A stretch of 64,000 bases of DNA, taken from positions 620,001 to 684,000 of the forward strand of contig CBDHHD010000016.1 in NCBI GenBank assembly GCA_965263285.1, written 5' to 3'. Shown piece by piece: positions 1-9,075 of the stretch. Below the pieces are notes generated by a model. It was not told the origin of the DNA and did no database searches. It was given only the letters and a program-made list of their open reading frames with translations. Position numbers and translations under genes: made by a program. Position 1 is the first letter of the stretch. Each line of letters opens with the position of its first letter. Origin of the DNA: JASGCP01 sp965263285. Its GTDB lineage: Bacteria > Bacteroidota > Bacteroidia > Chitinophagales > Chitinophagaceae.

Positions 1-202
1 AACCCCCTAAAGCATCAATTTCCCTAATAATTTGTCCCTTAGCAATACCTCCCATAGCCGGATTACAACTCATTTGCGCAATAGTTTGCAAATTCATAGT
101 AATGAGCAATGTATTACTACCCATATTAGCAGCAGCAGCAGCAGCTTCACAGCCCGCATGACCTGCCCCTACCACAATTACATCATATACAGGAAATATC
201 AT
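1..202 (-). CDS. mnmG: tRNA uridine-5-carboxymethylaminomethyl modification enzyme MnmG (GidA), N-terminal part
   Basis: The first 67 residues are present and the gene runs off the left edge. The start is the ATG at 200-202 (minus strand), reading MIFPVYDVIVVGAGHAGCEA. The GxGxxG dinucleotide-binding loop (VVGAGHAG) and the following MSCNPAMGGIAKGQ segment are hallmarks of MnmG, the FAD-dependent partner of MnmE that builds the cmnm5 modification on wobble U34 of several tRNAs. The usual length is about 620 residues, so only a tenth is visible. The neighbour upstream is the gldN end of the gliding operon, 330 bp away and on the same strand. Confidence 0.93.
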   Translation of the reverse strand, partial: MIFPVYDVIVVGAGHAGCEAAAAAANMGSNTLLITMNLQTIAQMSCNPAMGGIAKGQIIREIDALGG

Positions 203-534
203 AATATGCAAAATAATACTATTATAATGAGTTTATTCACTTTTAGACTACTTCTCTTTTTTCAAGTACTAAGCCTCATACAATAATTGTTCTAACAATT
301 ATGATGCAAAACATGAATATTATAGTAACACCTACTTAAAACATTTCAGGCTTTTTTAATTTTTTATGTCTTTCCCTTTCTTTTATCTTGATACTAAGAA
401 AAAAAATCTATAATATTTATGCAATTCTTTTTAAGAACGAGAACATAAGCTTCACTACAACAAATAAAAAACATCAATAACTATTGTTGTGAAACTAAAC
501 AATTATACCAATTATTTTTTATTTTAATACAGTT
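203..534. other. Intergenic region upstream of mnmG
   Basis: No credible gene is seen. The stretch is AT-rich and holds a degenerate solo copy of the IS481-type end (about 467-503, listed separately). It contains both the leader of mnmG and the 3' flank of gldN. No strong terminator hairpin was found. Confidence 0.6.
467..503 (-). repeat. Solo copy of the IS481-type left end
   Basis: Read on the minus strand, this matches the left end of the insertion sequence at 5500: ATTGTTTAGTTTCACAAC is identical, and after a 4-base insertion (AATA) the match resumes with GTTATTGATG. No transposase lies beside it. It is in inverted orientation to the end at 5500, so the pair brackets the gldKLMN operon. 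It is probably a remnant of an older insertion. Confidence 0.7.
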
Positions 535-1599
535 TTAGTATGCCCACAAACTTTGTTCGTAATCAAATATTCTATTTTCAATTTTTTGGCCTTCATATAA
601 TCGCATAAGAGGATCAGGAATATATTGCGATAGAAATTCATCATTGGGATTATTCAAGGATGTTTTTACAATATAGCTACTAAAAAAACCCATATCAAAG
701 ACTTGATCCCAAGTCAATGAAGTACTTGAGTTATAAGGATTATAATAATTATACTTTGCTAATATAGGTCTAATATCAGGATAATATATCCAAAATTTAG
801 GCGTTAGGTCAGAAGCAACCCCCTCTATAATTCTACCCTTATAAAGAGGAGGCATCATAGGTGCAATACCAATAACGCGAATATATAACCTTGAAGTTTG
901 CTTATCGAAAACAACCTCTTCTTTAATCATATACCTATAAACAGAATCAATAGGAAAATCTATTTCTCTAACCTCAACGCTTGTTATTTTGTCTGGATTA
1001 TTAAGATCACCATGAACAGACAAGGTATCATATCCTCCTGTATAATATTTTATAAATGCCTCTTTTGAAATAGGTCTTGAAAAGCGATCATCTTCAAAGG
1101 CAGTTAATTGTCCTAATACAATAGATCTATACAAAATAGAAAATAGTCTTTGATCTCCATCATCGCCCAACCCTTTATAATTAAATGACTGATTCATCTT
1201 CTCTCGTGTATCTATCACTCTCCATAACTTTTCTTTATATACAGCATCCTCATCTCTTATAGGTTGATAAGGCAACGGTGTTCTATCTCTAATTTTAGAT
1301 GTTTGATCTTCTGTGATACCATCTGGTCTTAATGATTGAAGAGCAGGTGATGCAAAATTATTTCCAGTTGCAGGAATTATAACCGTATCATACGATGGCG
1401 GTGGTTGTGTAGCTACCACTATTAGTTGCTTCACTTCAGCAGGAGCTGCATTCGTTTTTTTAACTACCTCTTTTTTTGTTCTTCTTCTTCTTTGTGCTTG
1501 TGTTGTTATAGGTTGTATACATAAAGCAAATAAAATAATCACAAGAAGTATATTAAGTTTAGAGTACATGTGCATAAAATATGTTTTATTTTTTATCAA
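535..1599 (-). CDS. gldN: Gliding motility / type IX secretion protein GldN (PorN)
   Basis: A periplasmic component of the type IX secretion core; GldN/PorN binds GldK/PorK in the ring beneath the outer membrane. The 354 residues include an N-terminal hydrophobic segment ending in TQAQ (signal peptide, about residues 15-36), a basic linker (QRRRRTKKE), and the family's conserved region PLPYQPIRDEDAVYKEKLWR followed by DTREKMN. The internal ATG giving MYSKLNILL may be the true start, because it gives a more compact signal peptide. It is the last gene of a minus-strand operon in order K-L-M-N, with 7 bp between gldM and gldN. Confidence 0.93.
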   Translation of the reverse strand: MIKNKTYFMHMYSKLNILLVIILFALCIQPITTQAQRRRRTKKEVVKKTNAAPAEVKQLIVVATQPPPSYDTVIIPATGNNFASPALQSLRPDGITEDQTSKIRDRTPLPYQPIRDEDAVYKEKLWRVIDTREKMNQSFNYKGLGDDGDQRLFSILYRSIVLGQLTAFEDDRFSRPISKEAFIKYYTGGYDTLSVHGDLNNPDKITSVEVREIDFPIDSVYRYMIKEEVVFDKQTSRLYIRVIGIAPMMPPLYKGRIIEGVASDLTPKFWIYYPDIRPILAKYNYYNPYNSSTSLTWDQVFDMGFFSSYIVKTSLNNPNDEFLSQYIPDPLMRLYEGQKIENRIFDYEQSLWAY

Positions 1600-1606
1600 A
1601 ATACAA

Positions 1607-3196
1607 TTAATTAGTTAAATAAAAAGCAATAGATCCATCTAATTTTCTTGTTCCCCCAGGGCCCGAAACAACAACATCTGTAATAATAATAGAAGAACCA
1701 GGGCGACAATTATTAACATCTTGTAAAGCTTTACCTGAAAAATAAGCACCATTAACAGGATCAATTTGAGGACCTACTTGATCAAATCCCTTACCTGAAA
1801 AAACCATCACATAACTTTGTACATTAAATTTTACCCCTTCAAATACAAAATTTTCTAAATCTGCTCTTAGACCTACTTGCGATTTAAATAAATTAGAAGC
1901 GACTCTTCCTGAATTAATCACTCCAACCTTAGGGATAGGAGGAGGTACATTTTTCACTCTAAACCTAAATGAAGAATTTTTATTACCAATTCTTACGCCT
2001 ATCACAGCTTCTCCGGGAGCACTTACATTAGCAATATACCTACCATCAGACAATTTAGTTAGTGATCCCTGCGAAATAGTAGCATTGAGCTGTTCTGCAC
2101 CCACTCCGCCTCCCCCACTGATAGAAATAGGATTATCTAAACCAACATACAGCACTTTAACCGCATCCGCACTCACAAATACACCAGTAGGCTGACCTAC
2201 TGTGTATGGTATTGAAACATCTTTAGTTTCTGTTTGCCCTGTAATTTGATTTACATATTGTATTTGTACATTCGCTTTATAATCACCAGGAATCGTAGGT
2301 ACACTTTGAAGTATAGCAGTCCCATCTGGACCCACAGGCATTGTTTGACCATTGATAGAAATAATAGGTTTAGCAGCACTACTAAAAGATGCTAAACCCG
2401 CATGAATAATTAAAGGTTGACCAGCCAATATATATTGAGAATTTGTATTTGCAAAAACAGAATACTGATCAATAATAAAATTAACTTGACCAATACTCTT
2501 TAAACAATAATCTAATACATTATCTTCTGTATTTGATACATCATTTTCAAATTTAGTAATAATAGTAACTGCAGCAATACTAGGAGTAAAGTGAAAATAA
2601 GACCATGCCCAATCAGCATTATTACCATTTGAATCATCTACTTGGTCTACATTTTTTTTAGATTTACCATTAGGAAACGACAAATCTATAGCCAAATTAC
2701 TCGATAAATCTCTCTTCATATCTGCATTTAAACTTAATATATTTGTTAGATAGTTCATTAACTTAGTTCTAATTTGTTCTCCAGGTCGATGATTATCAAT
2801 ATCTCTATTAACAAGTATTCTCGTAGGGGCATCTAAATTATCAATCCTGTACCCTTCGCCATTATTATTAGGATCTCCGCCCGAACCTAATTTAATTTGT
2901 AACTTAATAGAATCAAGATAATGAATTAACGAGTCAGTCATTTGCTTAGTTTTAAGAGCAATGGGATACCATATTTTTGCCCTTTCTTCATTTTTAGGAT
3001 CTTGTGATAGCTGTTGCAACTGATTCAACTTATCTAATGATTGCGAAATTAATGTACGGTTAGAGCGGATTAAACTACTATTTATAATTTTAAATGCATT
3101 TAATACCTCTGAAGATACATTTAAAGCAAGTAATGCTGTTAACACTAGATACATCAAATTAATCATCTTCTGCCTTGGTTCTTTTGGAAGTGCCAT
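1607..3196 (-). CDS. gldM: Gliding motility / type IX secretion motor protein GldM (PorM)
   Basis: The inner-membrane motor subunit that couples proton flow through GldL-GldM to the periplasm. It has 529 residues, close to the family's usual length. It starts MALPKEPRQKMINLMYLVLT, with a single N-terminal membrane helix (about residues 12-30) and the conserved arginine just before it (Arg8; the equivalent Arg9 is functionally important in Flavobacterium). The rest is periplasmic, with Ig-like beta-rich domains; SISGGGGVGAEQLNATISQG and the C-terminal part are typical of PorM. It lies between gldL and gldN in the same operon. Confidence 0.94.
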   Translation of the reverse strand: MALPKEPRQKMINLMYLVLTALLALNVSSEVLNAFKIINSSLIRSNRTLISQSLDKLNQLQQLSQDPKNEERAKIWYPIALKTKQMTDSLIHYLDSIKLQIKLGSGGDPNNNGEGYRIDNLDAPTRILVNRDIDNHRPGEQIRTKLMNYLTNILSLNADMKRDLSSNLAIDLSFPNGKSKKNVDQVDDSNGNNADWAWSYFHFTPSIAAVTIITKFENDVSNTEDNVLDYCLKSIGQVNFIIDQYSVFANTNSQYILAGQPLIIHAGLASFSSAAKPIISINGQTMPVGPDGTAILQSVPTIPGDYKANVQIQYVNQITGQTETKDVSIPYTVGQPTGVFVSADAVKVLYVGLDNPISISGGGGVGAEQLNATISQGSLTKLSDGRYIANVSAPGEAVIGVRIGNKNSSFRFRVKNVPPPIPKVGVINSGRVASNLFKSQVGLRADLENFVFEGVKFNVQSYVMVFSGKGFDQVGPQIDPVNGAYFSGKALQDVNNCRPGSSIIITDVVVSGPGGTRKLDGSIAFYLTN

Positions 3197-3247
3197 TTTT
3201 ACTTAATATTTAATGTTTTAATCTATGGAAATTTATACAATACTAAT

Positions 3248-4045
3248 TTATCTTACTCCTCCAGTTTGCATAGCGGTAATCATGCTACCATACACTTGAT
3301 TCAATTTAGATAAATTACCAACAAGCATACTTAATTGCTCTTTAGTTTTAACAGCATCATCTGTTGAAGAAGATAGAGAAGAAGCCATCTGATTTAAATT
3401 GCCATAAAATTTATTTAATGACTTAAGATGATTACTATTCTCTTGTAATTCCATTTCATAAATTGTATTTAAAGAACCTAAATTTTTATTCATGGTTTGA
3501 ATTTGTTCTTTAAAAGAAGAGAAAGATTGTCCTACATTGCCTAACTCACTCATAGATGAAACAGACTTATTAAGTGCTTCTTTTACTCCATCAAAAGCAA
3601 CAGAAACTTCCTTTACTTTTGTAGAGTATGCAGCTGTATTGGCAATAGCATTTGTAACATCTCCCATTGATTCTACAGAAGCGTTAAATTTCTTAAACCC
3701 TTCAGACAGCTTTGAAAAAGTAGTTGGTGTTAAATCGGCTTCAGACATCATCTTGTCTAAAGCAGCTGAAGAAGCAGGCATTGCCACTACTTGTTGCTTA
3801 GATACTTTTTGCAATTTGACTACTTCCTCAGACGAATCAGTATCCTTATCTACTGGATAAGCTAAGTATAATATAGCATATATTAAAAATACAATTGCCT
3901 CTGTTGTAAGACCAATTTTTAACCATAAATCTGCAGAAGGCGTATGAAGAATTTTTTGTAGCGCTCCCCAAACAACCAAAGCAGCAGCAACAGAAACAAC
4001 GATATCAACAACTTTTGAAACCTTAGATGGTATTAATACTGACAT
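3248..4045 (-). CDS. gldL: Gliding motility / type IX secretion motor protein GldL (PorL)
   Basis: Inner-membrane partner of GldM. It has two N-terminal membrane helices (about residues 12-30 and 40-62) and then a cytoplasmic, Ser/Lys-rich coiled-coil tail. The glutamate in the second helix (GLTTEAIVFLIYA, Glu49) is at the position known in Flavobacterium GldL to be needed for proton-driven rotation. The length of 265 residues is within the family range. It is separated from gldM by 51 bp and from gldK by 35 bp, consistent with one transcript. Confidence 0.94.
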   Translation of the reverse strand: MSVLIPSKVSKVVDIVVSVAAALVVWGALQKILHTPSADLWLKIGLTTEAIVFLIYAILYLAYPVDKDTDSSEEVVKLQKVSKQQVVAMPASSAALDKMMSEADLTPTTFSKLSEGFKKFNASVESMGDVTNAIANTAAYSTKVKEVSVAFDGVKEALNKSVSSMSELGNVGQSFSSFKEQIQTMNKNLGSLNTIYEMELQENSNHLKSLNKFYGNLNQMASSLSSSTDDAVKTKEQLSMLVGNLSKLNQVYGSMITAMQTGGVR

Positions 4046-4080
4046 AAAAAAATAATTATATTATTAGGTGAATAAATAAA

Positions 4081-5349
4081 TTAAAGTCTTGAATTAGGGG
4101 CAAGATCCAATACATCTCTAAAACCAATATAAGGTTTAGACGAGTCTTGATATTCAAACTGACGCACCCCACATTGTAGATAATATCCTACATCTTTCCA
4201 ACTCCCCCCCTTAATTACTTTTCTTTTCATACGAGGCGGGTCGCTATCTTTTGCATCATATCTAACATCTGGGTTCAAATCACTCTCAAATAAATTAGCA
4301 GACTCATAATAATATGAAGAAGTCCACTGATCAACATTACCTGCCATGTTATACAAACCATAATCATTAGGCCAATAAGAATCTACCCTAACCGTATACA
4401 ATCCCCCGTCTTCAGCGTAATTTCCCCTACCTGGTTTAAAATTTGCTAGCAAACAACCTCTTTTATTTCTTAGATACGGGCCTCCCCAAGGATACATAGA
4501 TTCATTTCTACCTCCTCTTGCTGCAAATTCCCATTCAGATTCAGTAGGCAACCTAAAACCAGGATATTCTGTTGTATAGCCTCTTTTAGACAAATATGAA
4601 TTTAGATATTGTGTTCGCCAATTACTAAACGCAACTGCTTGTTTCCAATTAACCCCTACAACAGGATAATTACCATAAGAAGGATGAGAAAAATATCTTA
4701 TTGCAATAGGTTCATTATAAGAATACGAAAAATCTCTTACCCAAGACAAAGTATCTGGGTACACAGGAACATTATAATTAATTGCATAATTATTTCTATT
4801 TTTATCCCTTGATCGCGCCGCTGCTTCTAGATCAAAATACTGTAACTTATATATCAACGCATAAGGATCTAATTCAACCTTATTAGGATCTATCCTATCC
4901 TGTTCAGGAAGTGTATAATTTGATAATTTATCCAATATAGTTTTATCTCCATAATTTATACTCCTCATTTTTTTCCAATCCACTGCAGTATCTCCACTAG
5001 AAGACACTTTAATGTAACCTAATGCTACTGCATATAAAGAATCTCTTACCCAATTTACAAATTGACGATATTGATTATTGGTAATAGCAGTAGCGTCCAT
5101 CCAAAAACCATGAACAGAAACCGTTCTATTAACATTTTGAATATTAAAGTTCATGTCTTGATCGCTTTGACCAAGATGATAAAAACCTGATGGCACATAT
5201 ACCATCCCCAATGGCTTGGTAAAATTTCTCGTAGCTGTAGAAGATACTCCTACCACCTGACCATTATCTGGCACTTGTGTATTATAACCACTAGCACAAC
5301 CTGCCAAGAACAATACAATCCATAATTTGTTTAATAGCTTTCTAGTCAT
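4081..5349 (-). CDS. gldK: Gliding motility lipoprotein GldK (PorK)
   Basis: Outer-membrane lipoprotein that forms the periplasmic ring with GldN in the type IX secretion machine. It has a lipoprotein signal with lipobox LAGC (Cys18), then a formylglycine-enzyme/sulfatase-modifying-factor fold: GMVYVPSGFYHLGQ, GVNWKQAVAFSNW, RLPTESEWEFAARGG, GLYNMAGNVDQWTSSYY and KVIKGGSWKD are the fold's signature segments. GldK is a structural use of this fold. First gene of the operon K-L-M-N; it begins about 150 bp from the insertion sequence at 5500, so the operon promoter must lie in that short gap or in the IS end. Confidence 0.93.
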   Translation of the reverse strand: MTRKLLNKLWIVLFLAGCASGYNTQVPDNGQVVGVSSTATRNFTKPLGMVYVPSGFYHLGQSDQDMNFNIQNVNRTVSVHGFWMDATAITNNQYRQFVNWVRDSLYAVALGYIKVSSSGDTAVDWKKMRSINYGDKTILDKLSNYTLPEQDRIDPNKVELDPYALIYKLQYFDLEAAARSRDKNRNNYAINYNVPVYPDTLSWVRDFSYSYNEPIAIRYFSHPSYGNYPVVGVNWKQAVAFSNWRTQYLNSYLSKRGYTTEYPGFRLPTESEWEFAARGGRNESMYPWGGPYLRNKRGCLLANFKPGRGNYAEDGGLYTVRVDSYWPNDYGLYNMAGNVDQWTSSYYYESANLFESDLNPDVRYDAKDSDPPRMKRKVIKGGSWKDVGYYLQCGVRQFEYQDSSKPYIGFRDVLDLAPNSRL

Positions 5350-5532
5350 TCTAAGAATATTTTAAAACTTTTTTTAATTAATTAAATTATTTTAAAAACA
5401 CATACATGATTTATCAAAATATTTTTTATTCCAATTGCAAATTAACAACAAAAAATAGAATTTTTAAAAAAAATATAACTTTTGAATTTTAATCACAATA
5501 TTGTTTAGTTTCACAACGTTATTGATGGTTTT

Positions 5533-5579
5533 TCCAGCCCTTGTGGCTCCGTTTCGGCTACGCCTCCACAAGGGCTGGA
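5533..5579. repeat. Perfect 14-bp inverted repeat inside the IS left end
   Basis: TCCAGCCCTTGTGG (5533-5546) pairs exactly with CCACAAGGGCTGGA (5566-5579) around a 19-base loop. It is GC-rich in an AT-rich context and sits between the IS terminus and the transposase. It may work as a bidirectional terminator insulating the transposase from outside transcription; that role is inferred. Confidence 0.75.
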
Positions 5580-5649
5580 ATGTAAAAAATGACTATTTTT
5601 GTTTTATAACCATATAAAAAATAAAATATACCACAAATTTACCATTCCA

Positions 5650-6648
5650 ATGCCAAACAAATATAAGTATTCGTAAGCAAATACAAAGCAATTCTTTTTT
5701 AAAAAATACCGAATTAGCTTCTCAATTCACTATAGCGAAACAAATAGTTTCAAAATGGCGAAATAGAGACTTTGTCTCTGATGTATCTAGTATCCCTAAA
5801 AATATTCATTATGCTCTAAATGAGGTAGAAACTACATTAAATATATATCTTTGAGAAAAGCTACCTGGTTGCCTATGGATGAAATATTTGAAATATTAGC
5901 AGTAGAAAACAAATCTATATTAAGAAGTTCTGTGTATAGGTGCTTATTACGAAATAATATAAATATAGTGCCCATAGCAGAAAAAGAAAAAGCTAAAAAG
6001 TTTAAAGCATACGAGCTAGGATATCTTCATTTCGATGTAACTTATATGCCAAAATTTAACAAGGTAGGTTCTTATCTATATGTAGCTATAGATAGAGCTA
6101 CAAGAATATTGTATTATAAAGTATATGACAATAAAACAGCCCACAATACAGATCTTTTTTTTGAGGAATGTATGCGTTTCTTCCCTTTTGCTATTACGCA
6201 TATCTTAACAGATAATGGCCTTGAGTTTACCAATCGACTTATGAAAAACAAAAAAGGCAATTTGCGGTCTACCCCTTCTTTACTTGACATTAAGTGCAAA
6301 GAAAACAATATTAAACATAGGTGTACTCAACCCTCTACACCAAAAACGAATGGCATGGTAGAAAGAGTAAATGGAACCATTAAAAAAAATACTATCTTAA
6401 GGTATGAATATAATGATAGAATAGATGTGGAAAAGGATTTAGGTAAATTTATGATTTTCTATAATCTTCACAGACGACATGGTTCTTTAAAAAAAGAACT
6501 AAATGTAAAAATACCTTTTGAAGCGCTAGAAAAGTGGTATCAACTAAAGCCTGAAATATTTTTACAAACTCCTTCAGAATTTAAAAATAAACTCCTAAAT
6601 TCACATGTAGAAACTGTCAATTTTCATCAACAACGTTGTGAAACATAA
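5650..6648 (+). pseudogene. IS481-type transposase, frameshifted
   Basis: Pieces of one transposase are in different frames. ATG 5650 opens MPNKYKYS and then stops. The next frame carries the N-terminal helix-turn-helix (TELASQFTIAKQIVSKWRNR, from 5708) and stops at TGA 5852. The third piece runs from about 5851 to 6648 and holds the DDE integrase core: FDVTYMPKF, HILTDNGLEFTNRL and CTQPSTPKTNGMVERVNGTIKKN. The catalytic acidic residues are therefore present, but at least two frameshifts separate start from end. The second break at CTT-TGA would need a -1 slip, and the site is not a recognised slippery heptamer, so decay is more likely than programmed frameshifting. Confidence 0.85.
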
Positions 6649-6674
6649 CAATTTAATAACATATAAAAATTACA

Positions 6675-8003
6675 TTAAAGAGCAAATTTAGAATAATAAT
6701 AAGACAAATAAACAAGATAACCTGAAAAGTGATCTATAGGAAAACTCGGATACGAATACAGATAATTAATATTTTGCGTTGCATCTAAAGGAACATAGTT
6801 ACCTCCATTTCTTTTAATAGCCGTATAAGCGCTATCGGAATTTGTCCAAAAAACCAAACTGTCCGCACTACTTGCGAATAATGTTACAGGATACTTAGGT
6901 TTCCAATTATACACATCTTGACTAATAATAAAATTACGAAGATCTGCGTAAACACCTGTATTACTAAAATATCCTTGTATTAATGCAGGATTAAAGAAAA
7001 CAGAAGGTATATCACTTATATTAAAACTTTGGGGAATATTGGGCCAAAATATAGGCTGAAATAAAGCAGGCAAAGTAGTAGCATAAGGCTGATTTAAAAT
7101 AGACCGAATCGTTAGAGAAGAGGCATACGGAGAATAATAAACCAACGAATAAGCCAATAATGCATAATTGCCAATAAAACTCCAAAAGGGAGTAGAACCC
7201 ACTCCTGATTTTTTATTTAATACAGAATCTGTCGTTGATGAGATATCATAAGGACCATTTCCTGCAAATTCTAAACTCACAGGCCAAGTGGTTTTAGATT
7301 CAATCACTTGATGTAAAGCCATTGTTACATAACCCCCTTCTGAATAACCAAATAATGCAATACTGTCTTTTTGGGGCTGTATATTTCTCTGTTGCATAAA
7401 TTCTTTTGTAGCCTGCAACATATCAAAAGCAGTTGTAGCAGTTTGTTTAGATACATATGTTTCAAGTAAATTTGAAGTAACACCAAAACCTATATAATCT
7501 GGACAAGACACAATATAGCCATCTGTCGCCAGCATAGTTGGCATTTGTATTGTCTCAAAACCACTTCCATTGCCTCTCCCAGTCAAGTCAAATGTACCAT
7601 AATTAGAAGGGGCATCAGACAAGTTTGTAAATGTTGAATGCTGATACGAAGCTAACCGTAATACAGGACCATTTTCAGGAAGCAGAATAGCTCCAGAAGC
7701 TATAATAGGAGCACCATTCAATGTGGTTTGATAAGTAATACGATAGACTTCAACACTGTCTTTAATGCGTCCCTGCGTAATAAAATTTGTAACCGATGTC
7801 GTTAATGGCGGGAACTTGAAATTATAAAATCCTTGAAGATAATTCTTTAAGGTAGTCGTATCTACTTGCCTTACCAACTGAGCACTAATGAGTGTACCAC
7901 TAATCACTCCTCCTCCATTACTCACACTAGCTGTTTTCCTGCAAGCCCATAACATTGCTATAACAAATAAGAATATACTACCCAAAAATGATATTTTTTT
8001 CAT
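6675..8003 (-). CDS. Secreted alpha/beta-hydrolase lipoprotein (secretory lipase-like)
   Basis: A 442-residue lipoprotein starting at MKKISFLGSIF. The lipobox ends at Cys21 (MLWAC). The nucleophile elbow is GYSEGG with Ser221. Late ASSADSL and the FPIDHF segment are good candidates for the catalytic Asp and His. The layout resembles secretory lipases/esterases (LIP-like), which cleave ester bonds at the cell surface; the substrate is not evident. The open frame continues upstream of this start into repeat DNA, and those extra residues look non-coding. A -7 box (TATTTTTG at 8034-8041, minus strand) supports a start at 8003. Confidence 0.8.
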   Translation of the reverse strand: MKKISFLGSIFLFVIAMLWACRKTASVSNGGGVISGTLISAQLVRQVDTTTLKNYLQGFYNFKFPPLTTSVTNFITQGRIKDSVEVYRITYQTTLNGAPIIASGAILLPENGPVLRLASYQHSTFTNLSDAPSNYGTFDLTGRGNGSGFETIQMPTMLATDGYIVSCPDYIGFGVTSNLLETYVSKQTATTAFDMLQATKEFMQQRNIQPQKDSIALFGYSEGGYVTMALHQVIESKTTWPVSLEFAGNGPYDISSTTDSVLNKKSGVGSTPFWSFIGNYALLAYSLVYYSPYASSLTIRSILNQPYATTLPALFQPIFWPNIPQSFNISDIPSVFFNPALIQGYFSNTGVYADLRNFIISQDVYNWKPKYPVTLFASSADSLVFWTNSDSAYTAIKRNGGNYVPLDATQNINYLYSYPSFPIDHFSGYLVYLSYYYSKFAL

Positions 8004-8033
8004 ATTCTTAAAATGTTCATTAATTCTTTTTTG

Positions 8034-8041
8034 CAAAAATA
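8034..8041 (-). promoter_or_regulatory. Bacteroidota-type -7 box for the lipase gene
   Basis: Minus-strand TATTTTTG matches TAnnTTTG and lies 31 bp upstream of the ATG at 8003. A second match (TATTTTTG) lies farther upstream inside the R2 repeat. Confidence 0.5.
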
Positions 8042-8043
8042 TA

Positions 8044-8119
8044 GCATAACTAAATTTAGTGTGAGGGACTATGCAAAAATACAAAATAAAATTGATATTT
8101 GCAAAAACAATTTTATATG
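8044..8119 (+). repeat. R2 repeat, copy a (76 bp)
   Basis: This block is identical at 72 of 76 positions to the reverse complement of 60626-60701, with no gaps. In both places the block abuts a MITE1-type terminus. Read toward the lipase gene (minus strand) it carries TATTTTTGCAT, a good -7 box. Confidence 0.85.
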
Positions 8120-8187
8120 GGCTACATCTTTTTTTGAGGTGCTGGGGGGAGGGTATCTTTACTTTTTTTACCCTCGATTTTTTATTT

Positions 8188-8582
8188 ATAGCAAGGAGAA
8201 AACTTTCCAATTCAGAAGAGTTATTGTCTTCGTTTATTAATATACATGTGCCCAAAGAATATTTAGACCATTTTGATGTAGTAGAGATAAAAAATAAACC
8301 TGATTGTTACGAGATTATTTTACATGAGAAAGAAGATCATATACCCTTAGAACTACATAGCAAAAAGATAACCTTCGATGGCTTCTGTAATCCAACAAAT
8401 ATTTTAACGCATACATTTTCTCTTAAACATTTTTTTTAATTTTATATAGAAGGCGCTGGAAAGAAGTTGAGCAGGATGAACATTATAGTAATAGTTATGA
8501 TTCGTTACATTTAAAAAGAGCTAAAATAACACCACAATTTGTGAATTTTTTAAAAGGTAACCATAGAAGAATCGCCAATTAA
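8188..8582 (+). pseudogene. ISAon1-type transposase N-terminal-region protein, broken
   Basis: The frame from 8188 reads ARRKLSNSEELLSSFINIHV and continues PKEYLDHFDVVEIKNK, then stops near 8439. The continuation RRRWKEVEQDEHYSNSYDSL (8448 on) runs in another frame to the stop at 8580-8582, and its ITPQFVNFLK is typical of the end of this family. The start codon is ATA where the sister copy at 34157 has ATG. This is the first of two ORFs in this IS type. It is dead through start loss and a frameshift. Confidence 0.78.
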
Positions 8583-8602
8583 TAGTAGCACGTTGCTACA
8601 CT

Positions 8603-8866
8603 ATGAAACCACGTACTTTATTTACTTGGTATAAAGATGTGATAAGCGACTACCATAAAGATAGGCAAGAAGGCAATTTTGCTTCACATAAGGTAGTTGA
8701 AATAAATGATACTACAGGAGAAGTAGTCAAAGAGAAGGTGGTACATATATTAAATCCATACCATATAGGTCATAGTATGTGTATAGATGAGAAAATGATC
8801 AATGGTCATTATTGTACTATCTTAAGTAATCAAGAAACAGGTAAGATAACCATGCTTATAGACTCT
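8603..8866 (+). pseudogene. ISL3/ISAon1-type transposase, 5' fragment
   Basis: About 88 residues from MKPRTLFTWYKDVISDYHKD to TILSNQETGKITMLIDS. This stretch contains IDEKMINGHY, probably around the first catalytic Asp of the DDE core. It is nearly identical to the copy at 33291-33578 (minus strand). The gene stops making sense at the junction with MITE1 sequence, so the remaining two thirds are absent here. Confidence 0.8.
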
Positions 8867-9042
8867 GCAAGCTTGATTTTTTCTTTGTTTCTTTCTTTTG
8901 TATCAAGACAAAAGAAAGAAAAAGATATAAAAAATAAATTATTAACCTATACCTGAGTAATTACAAAAAACACAAATACCCCCCAGCACCTCAAAAAAAG
9001 ATGTAGCCAGCTAAAACAAATTAAACTATAATCATATTTTGT

Positions 9043-9050
9043 TATTTTTG
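9043..9050 (+). promoter_or_regulatory. -7 box upstream of the metal-efflux operon
   Basis: TATTTTTG matches the TAnnTTTG consensus and ends 25 bp before the ATG at 9076. It lies 35 bp beyond the right end of the chimeric element. Confidence 0.5.
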
Positions 9051-9075
9051 TTATTTTTAATTATTATAAAATTCC

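Larger units (their letters stand above)
5500..6652 (+). mobile_element. IS481-type insertion sequence, decayed
   Basis: Both ends are visible. The left end TGTTTAGTTTCACAACGTT (5502-5520) and the right end, whose reverse complement is TGTTATGTTTCACAACGTT (6632-6650), match at 17 of 19 positions. The element is about 1.15 kb with one transposase gene, now broken, reading inward from the left end. TGT-type ends, the size and the HTH plus DDE layout fit the IS481 family. No convincing target duplication was found. Confidence 0.82.
8120..9008 (+). mobile_element. Chimeric element: 5' part of ISL3/ISAon1-type IS joined to a MITE1 arm
   Basis: The left terminus GGCTACATC...GAGGTGCTGG (8120-8145) and the right terminus CCAGCACCTC...GATGTAGCC (ending 9008) are the MITE1/ISL3 inverted repeats. 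From 8146 to about 8866 the DNA matches the transposase region of the larger IS at 32328-34177. From about 8867 it switches to the MITE1 right arm (GCAAGCTTGATTTTTTC onward). The flanking 8-mers (TTTATATG and AGCTAAAA) do not match, so the present structure probably arose by recombination and not by a simple insertion. Confidence 0.82.

Noticed and set aside
5840..5860. Programmed frameshift in the IS481-type transposase (CTT-TGA as in prfB)
   Set aside because: The prfB-type shift is +1, whereas joining the frames here needs -1. No slippery heptamer is present and a second frameshift lies upstream, so decay is simpler.
8004..8255. Longer N-terminus (84 extra residues) for the lipase-like gene
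   Set aside because: The extension crosses the R2 repeat and the mobile-element end, precedes a clear lipoprotein signal, and lies upstream of a good promoter box.
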